Shown here: piece by piece, positions 6,447 through 9,500 of the stretch | How the letters are laid out: every line of letters starts with the position of its first letter | Numbering within the stretch: the first letter of the stretch is position 1 | NCBI GenBank assembly: GCA_001823505.1 | Contig: MHUS01000014.1 | Span: 2,793 to 12,292, forward strand | Reading direction: 5' to 3' | Length of the DNA stretch: 9,500 nucleotides | DNA from: Candidatus Yonathbacteria bacterium RIFCSPHIGHO2_01_FULL_51_10 | GTDB taxonomy: Bacteria > Patescibacteriota > Minisyncoccia > Phycocordibacterales > UBA1539_B | The notes under the pieces: model-generated | The model's database searches: none | The model's input: the letters and a program-made list of their open reading frames with translations, nothing else | Told to the model about the DNA's origin: nothing | Made by a program: the position numbers and the translations under genes

Positions 6447-6451
6447 GCCGA

Positions 6452-7171
6452 TCAACCCTGTTTCGCAAGCTCTTCTTTAATACGCGCTTCAAGTTTCTCG
6501 GGATGATTGCGGTAATGGGCTTCGACGATCGTTGCGCCGTGGTGTCCGTTGGGGTAGGTCTTTTTGCCGCCTTTGTTTCCCATAAGGAAACGCTCGTGGA
6601 GTTCGTGAAGAATGATGAAGCGGCGTTCGTGCTCCGAGAGCACCCGCTCGATCCATATCTCGCCCTCAGGGATGAAGGGATACACACGGTCGTGACCCCC
6701 TTCTGAATATTCATTGAGAAAGAAATCACGCACGAGCTGGCCGTCAACAAGCCAGATCCGGACATCGGGCGTGCTGTATTCTTGGAGGAGGTCACGATGG
6801 ATGCGCTTGATGAGCTCGTGGTGATCATCGCGCAGGGCGAGGATCTTTTTTGAAAGTGTGCTGAGCCGCGCGTGCTCCTCAAGTTTTTCGGCGGCAACAT
6901 GCGCTTCATCAACGGGGATGCCGCTTTGCATCAGCGATTTTTCCGCGATGAAGTGGTTGATGAAAAAATGATGCTCGCGGCGATCGGTGTCCTTATCGAT
7001 CCAAAGCTCGTGTGCCGGAATGAAGGGGAAGTGCGGTGCATGGTCGAACTCAGTAAAGTTCTCGTCGATCTCTTTGCGGACATACTCTCCGTCAACGAGC
7101 CACACGACAGCGCCTTCAAGTGTTGTGATCTTTTTGAGATAGACTTTCTCTTTATTGAACGATTTTGACAT
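6452..7171 (-). CDS. Tandemly duplicated WLVDG/LHELHER-domain protein, putative metal-binding, unknown function
   Basis: This 239-residue protein is soluble, with no signal peptide or membrane helix. It consists of two copies of one domain. Copy 1 (about 23-98) has WLVDG (24-28), FIPAHELWID (50-59), FFINHFIAEKSLM (69-81) and EAH (89-91). Copy 2 (about 139-229) has WLVDG (140-144), FIPEGEIWIE (166-175), FIILHELHERFLM (185-197) and EAH (217-219). A charged helical linker (about 100-130) joins them. The LHELHER segment (H189, E190, H192, E193) looks like a metal-binding or catalytic helix, though it is not the canonical HExxH zincin motif. Copy 1 keeps H73 and E77 but has F74 and A76 where copy 2 has E190 and H192, so it is probably a degenerate partner. 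Copy 2 carries an extra ~15-residue GK/H-rich insertion before EAH. The minus strand is chosen because the repeat is only meaningful in this frame; the 98-codon plus frame at 6872-7168 is its shadow. Confidence 0.83.
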   Translation of the reverse strand: MSKSFNKEKVYLKKITTLEGAVVWLVDGEYVRKEIDENFTEFDHAPHFPFIPAHELWIDKDTDRREHHFFINHFIAEKSLMQSGIPVDEAHVAAEKLEEHARLSTLSKKILALRDDHHELIKRIHRDLLQEYSTPDVRIWLVDGQLVRDFFLNEYSEGGHDRVYPFIPEGEIWIERVLSEHERRFIILHELHERFLMGNKGGKKTYPNGHHGATIVEAHYRNHPEKLEARIKEELAKQG

Positions 7172-7192
7172 GCCGGGGATTTCGTTTAGTGT

Positions 7193-7201
7193 ATCATATC
7201 A
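7193..7201 (-). promoter_or_regulatory. Extended -10 promoter for the duplicated-domain gene
   Basis: On the minus strand TGATATGAT (7201 down to 7193) matches TGnTATAAT with one mismatch. Transcription would begin near 7186, leaving a 15-base leader before the ATG at 7171. That leader (ending in CCCCGGC) has no Shine-Dalgarno sequence. No -35 hexamer is evident. It lies back to back with the plus-strand promoter at 7226-7234. Confidence 0.45.
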
Positions 7202-7225
7202 ATTGTTCGCGCGTAGGTGTTCTTC

Positions 7226-7234
7226 TGGTACAAT
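7226..7234 (+). promoter_or_regulatory. Extended -10 promoter of the DedA gene, leaderless type
   Basis: TGGTACAAT (7226-7234) is an extended -10 with five of six matches to TATAAT. The ATG at 7241 lies exactly 6 bases after it, the expected transcription start. There is no room for a Shine-Dalgarno sequence. A TTGTTC at 7203-7208 is a possible -35, but its 20-base spacing is poor. This promoter makes the in-frame GTG at 7217 an unlikely start, since it would lie upstream of the transcript. Confidence 0.55.
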
Positions 7235-7240
7235 GCATCG

Positions 7241-7870
7241 ATGCATCATGCGCTTGCCGTCGTTCCATTTTTTGAGGACCTTACCTACCTCGGTGTGTTT
7301 TTGGGAACGTTTCTCGCCGGCTATCTTTTCCCTGTTCCGGAAGAAGTGATCCTGCTTACGGCGGGTTACTTGGGTGGCATTCGTGCGGCGCACCTTTCTC
7401 TCCTTGCTCTTGCCGGTATTGCGGGGATCCTGGCTGGGGACATGGTCCTCTTTCGCTTGTCGCGGTCTGAGCATCCGTTCGCGCAAAAGATCAAAAACAA
7501 GATCGTTGACAGCAGTCTTTGGAAGAGTCCCCTTGTGTCTCGCGCACACATGGGGCGGACAATATTTTTCTTGAGGTTCGTGGTGGGGGTACGGTCATTC
7601 AGCCCGGTCCTCGCGGGGATCTCCGGTATGCGATGGCGCTCCTTTCTCTTTTGGGATACGCTCGCGCTGCTCGTGTATGTTCCATTCTTCGTGTTTCTCG
7701 GGTTTCATTTTTGGGATTCATTCGTGCGTGTTGTCACGCAGGTGGAGATCGTGCGCCACGCCATATTTTTTGGCGTAGTGGCGCTTGCAGGCGTGGGAAT
7801 CGCCTGGTTTGCAAAAAAAGAACTCAGCGGTGCGGGTTTACCTGAAGGTGAGGGGAAAGCCGGGGGATAG
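7241..7870 (+). CDS. DedA-family membrane protein (VTT/SNARE-associated domain)
   Basis: This 209-residue protein is typical in length for DedA. Residues 15-45 contain the family's re-entrant segment with PVPEE (31-35), followed by a second helix with GD (66-67). The central signature FLRFVVGVRSFSPVLAG (110-126) has the conserved Arg-Gly-Arg pattern (R112, G116, R118) and is followed by W-R-FLFWD and two closing helices (about 138-158 and 171-191). Known: DedA/VTT proteins are polytopic membrane proteins implicated in flipping lipids, including undecaprenyl phosphate and phospholipids, and in membrane-potential homeostasis. Which lipid this one handles cannot be read from sequence. The C-terminal tail (SGAGLPEGEGKAGG) is polar and probably disordered. 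The start at ATG 7241 is chosen because a -10 box ends 6 bases upstream; GTG 7217 would add eight residues (MFFWYNAS). It is followed after 33 bases by the next membrane protein. Confidence 0.9.
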   Translation: MHHALAVVPFFEDLTYLGVFLGTFLAGYLFPVPEEVILLTAGYLGGIRAAHLSLLALAGIAGILAGDMVLFRLSRSEHPFAQKIKNKIVDSSLWKSPLVSRAHMGRTIFFLRFVVGVRSFSPVLAGISGMRWRSFLFWDTLALLVYVPFFVFLGFHFWDSFVRVVTQVEIVRHAIFFGVVALAGVGIAWFAKKELSGAGLPEGEGKAGG

Positions 7871-7903
7871 GCATTTTCGCAAGGTGTTGCATACGGTGAG
7901 GCG

Positions 7904-8398
7904 ATGAGCGATACTAATGATATGAAAACGCGCAACTTATGGATCGCACAAAGCGTGCTTATTGCGGGAGGCACTATATTTGCATGGAATGCGGTGGTTA
8001 CGGATTTTCTTCGGTTTTACCGCACGGAGGGCACGATTTTCAAGATCTCTGATTGTATCTATCCCAATCCGATCACGACACCGTGTTTCTGGGGGGCGGT
8101 ACTCTTTGCGGTGCTCTTGATACTCACGGTTCGGTTGCATAACGGAACGGAGATCCTCGGGCGACAACGCCGTATCCTCACGCTTCTTGTTGTGGGCACT
8201 CTTTTTGCGTGGGGGAATTTTCTTTGGGGTATTCGCAGTTTTTATAGTGCCCCAAGCGGTGAGGGGACATCGTGCTCCGGCGTACCGGTGGACTCGCCGC
8301 TCCATACGGCGTGTTTCTATGGCGCACTTTTTTTTACGGCGTCGCTCATAGCCGGGTTTTTCTATCTCCGCGCCTTGAGGAAAAGTGATAGGATATAA
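7904..8398 (+). CDS. Internally duplicated four-helix membrane protein with paired cysteines, unknown function
   Basis: This 164-residue protein has four hydrophobic helices (about 13-32, 60-76, 91-110 and 136-155). Its halves resemble each other: GTIFAWNAVVTDFLRFYR (23-40) aligns with GTLFAWGNFLWGIRSFYS (98-115), and TPCFWGAVLFAVLLI (59-73) with TACFYGALFFTASLI (135-149). Each half therefore has helix, loop with two cysteines, helix: C51 and C61 in the first loop, C124 and C137 in the second. The cysteines are probably extracytoplasmic and could form one disulfide per loop. I do not recognise a named family. ATG 7904 follows GGTGAGG with a short spacer, a weak Shine-Dalgarno; a second in-frame ATG is at 7922. 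It lies 33 bases after the DedA gene and 2 bases before pgi, so it probably shares the DedA transcript. Ends in a basic tail (LRALRKSDRI), consistent with a cytoplasmic C-terminus. Confidence 0.8.
   Translation: MSDTNDMKTRNLWIAQSVLIAGGTIFAWNAVVTDFLRFYRTEGTIFKISDCIYPNPITTPCFWGAVLFAVLLILTVRLHNGTEILGRQRRILTLLVVGTLFAWGNFLWGIRSFYSAPSGEGTSCSGVPVDSPLHTACFYGALFFTASLIAGFFYLRALRKSDRI
8386..8394 (+). promoter_or_regulatory. Possible extended -10 of pgi, leaderless type
   Basis: TGATAGGAT (8386-8394) fits TGnTAnnnT with four of six matches to TATAAT and overlaps the last codons of the preceding gene. The pgi ATG at 8401 lies exactly 6 bases downstream, the same geometry as at 7226-7241 and 3666-3681. 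No -35 is evident. The AGG within it could instead serve as a weak Shine-Dalgarno for read-through translation, so the two readings compete. Confidence 0.38.
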
Positions 8399-8400
8399 AA

Positions 8401-9500
8401 ATGGATGAATTTCTAAGTCTCAATACTGAGCATGCCCTATTGGGTGAGCATGACAGCGATGCACTCGCTAAGGCGGTGCAGGTGTTTGCAAACGTAGAAG
8501 ATGGTGATCCACGGTCATTTAAGGATCTCCCCGAGAATGAGGAGATCCTTACTCAAGTTGAGGAGGTTGTTCATGCGCTTGGTACCGGAGCGCTCACCCA
8601 TGTGCTTTTGGTTGGGATCGGAGGGTCGAGTTTGGGCGCGCGAGCGGTAGCGAGCGCGCAGCAAGGTTTGACGCGGAAACTTCTTGTGGCCGAGACGGTG
8701 AGTCCGTACGTCACAAAAGAAATTTTACAGACACTCCAAAATGAGGTAAGGGAAATGCAGAATCTTGCGGTTGTTGTCGTAAGCAAGTCGGGGACGACGA
8801 CAGAGACCGCCGCGCACGCAGGTCTTTTTCTCTCGACGCTTACGGAAAGGTTTGGTTCCATTGCCGGCAGGGTTGCGGTGGTGACCGATGAAGGGTCGGC
8901 GCTTGCGGCACTTGCGGACAAGGAAGGATACAAAAAACTTTTCATACCAAAAGCCGTCGGCGGGCGGTACTCGGTGTTCTCTGCGGCCGGGCTTTTGCCG
9001 CTTGCCCTTGTGGGTGTGTCTGTGCGAGAGCTCGTGGGCGGCGCGCGCTTTGCGCGCGCCGCATTCCTCAAAGAGGGCGTTTCAAGCATTGCCGCTCGTT
9101 ATGGAGCTTCACTCGCTTCGTATGCAAAGCAGGGGTTTCGAACGCACAACCTTTTTGTTTTTGAACCCTCGCTTGAAGATGCGGGCAAATGGTGGCGCCA
9201 GCTTGTGGGGGAGAGTCTTGGCAAAGATCGCGACCGCGGCGGCAACACCACTGAGGCAAGTATTCTACCCGTAGTCTCTACCGGCTCGACCGATCTGCAT
9301 TCCGTCGGTCAGTTGTATCTCAGTGGTGCGCCGGGCATTGCGACAACCTTCGTGCGCGTTGGAGTATCAGCCGATAATGACCTCGTCGTTCCTGAGGAAA
9401 GTGTCGCAGGGGCTCTCGTCCCCGGGCTCGGCGGGCGCACTTATACTCAGATCTTGAGTGCGATCACGGAGGGAACCGAACGGGCATACATGGAGAAGAA
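8401..9500 (+). CDS. pgi: Glucose-6-phosphate isomerase (3' partial)
   Basis: The frame is open for 366 codons and runs off the right edge. PGI interconverts glucose 6-phosphate and fructose 6-phosphate in the cytoplasm, in glycolysis and in supplying sugar phosphates for wall precursors. Visible motifs in order: GIGGSSLGA (72-80), SKSGTTTET (128-136, sugar-phosphate-binding SIS loop), VGGRYSVFSAAGLLP (186-200), GESLGKD (270-276) whose E271 matches the catalytic base of the family's ESxGK motif, and STDLHSVGQLY (296-306) with H300 as the ring-opening histidine. The catalytic lysine near the C-terminus lies beyond the window; about 80-100 residues are missing if it has the usual short bacterial length (about 450). 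The N-terminus is short (71 residues before GIGGSS), as in Bacillus-type enzymes. The first ATG lies 2 bases after the stop of the preceding gene. Both strands are GC-rich here and open antisense frames (such as 8571-9089) are shadows. Confidence 0.95.
   Translation, partial: MDEFLSLNTEHALLGEHDSDALAKAVQVFANVEDGDPRSFKDLPENEEILTQVEEVVHALGTGALTHVLLVGIGGSSLGARAVASAQQGLTRKLLVAETVSPYVTKEILQTLQNEVREMQNLAVVVVSKSGTTTETAAHAGLFLSTLTERFGSIAGRVAVVTDEGSALAALADKEGYKKLFIPKAVGGRYSVFSAAGLLPLALVGVSVRELVGGARFARAAFLKEGVSSIAARYGASLASYAKQGFRTHNLFVFEPSLEDAGKWWRQLVGESLGKDRDRGGNTTEASILPVVSTGSTDLHSVGQLYLSGAPGIATTFVRVGVSADNDLVVPEESVAGALVPGLGGRTYTQILSAITEGTERAYMEK
9038..9062. repeat. All-GC perfect 11-bp palindrome inside pgi
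   Basis: GCGGCGCGCGC (9038-9048) is perfectly complementary to GCGCGCGCCGC (9052-9062) around TTT. It encodes the GGARFARAA stretch (213-221) of PGI. The stem is strong enough to fold in mRNA or single-stranded DNA. It is probably a by-product of Ala/Arg/Gly codons in GC-rich sequence; no function is claimed. Confidence 0.6.

Noticed and set aside
6872..7168. 98-codon plus-strand open frame
   Set aside because: Shadow of the minus-strand duplicated-domain gene, whose repeat structure makes sense only on the minus strand.
7217..7240. GTG at 7217 as the DedA start
   Set aside because: An extended -10 box (7226-7234) lies inside this extension, and the ATG at 7241 is correctly placed for that promoter; the extra residues MFFWYNAS are not needed for the fold.
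8571..9089. 172-codon minus-strand open frame inside pgi
   Set aside because: The sense frame carries all PGI motifs; the antisense product is Ser/Thr/Ala/Pro-rich as expected from reverse reading of GC-rich codons.

Overview
The window looks like part of a bacterial genome from the Patescibacteria (Candidate Phyla Radiation), probably the Parcubacteria side. This is inferred from gene content, not from a marker gene. The clues are a giant exported protein that ends in a peptidoglycan-binding module plus a short C-terminal helix, a run of small polytopic membrane proteins of poorly characterised families (DUF2914, DUF2238/YjdF, YdjM-like, DedA), tight gene spacing, and almost no Shine-Dalgarno sequences. 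No rRNA, tRNA, CRISPR array, transposase or phage gene is visible.

Layout. Bases 1-3531 hold a surface protein whose first codons lie left of the window. It consists of a signal/anchor segment, a right-handed beta-helix, a carbohydrate-binding-like beta-sandwich, a fibronectin type III domain, a peptidoglycan-binding domain and a C-terminal helix. Bases 3532-4205 are gene-poor. They hold a 48-base imperfect palindrome (3563-3610), a small Cys-containing membrane-anchored protein (3681-3914) and a cluster of hairpins (4003-4175) that runs into an extended -10 promoter (4180-4188). Bases 4221-6446 form a tight three-gene plus-strand operon of integral membrane proteins (DUF2914 protein, DUF2238/YjdF-like, YdjM/DUF457-like). 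A minus-strand gene (6452-7171) follows, converging on the operon with 5 bases between stop codons. It encodes a soluble protein made of two copies of one domain, the second carrying an LHELHER motif. It is divergent from a plus-strand group: a DedA-family protein (7241-7870), an internally duplicated four-helix membrane protein (7904-8398) and glucose-6-phosphate isomerase (8401 to beyond the right edge).

How the genes may fit together. Most products are envelope proteins. The DedA protein belongs to a family now linked to lipid-carrier/phospholipid translocation, the first protein is built for wall attachment, and the three-gene operon is entirely membrane-embedded. PGI is the one clear central-metabolism gene. 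A joint pathway for the membrane genes cannot be shown from sequence.

Most notable observations: (1) three start codons (3681, 7241, 8401) each sit exactly 6 bases after a TGnTAnnnT extended -10 box, which predicts leaderless mRNAs; (2) two adjacent strong hairpins at 4054-4126 both have a C-GAA-G trinucleotide loop, but on opposite strands; (3) two unrelated proteins show clear internal duplication, one with a degenerate copy of its putative active-site motif. None of these amounts to a demonstrated new system; each is a testable lead.
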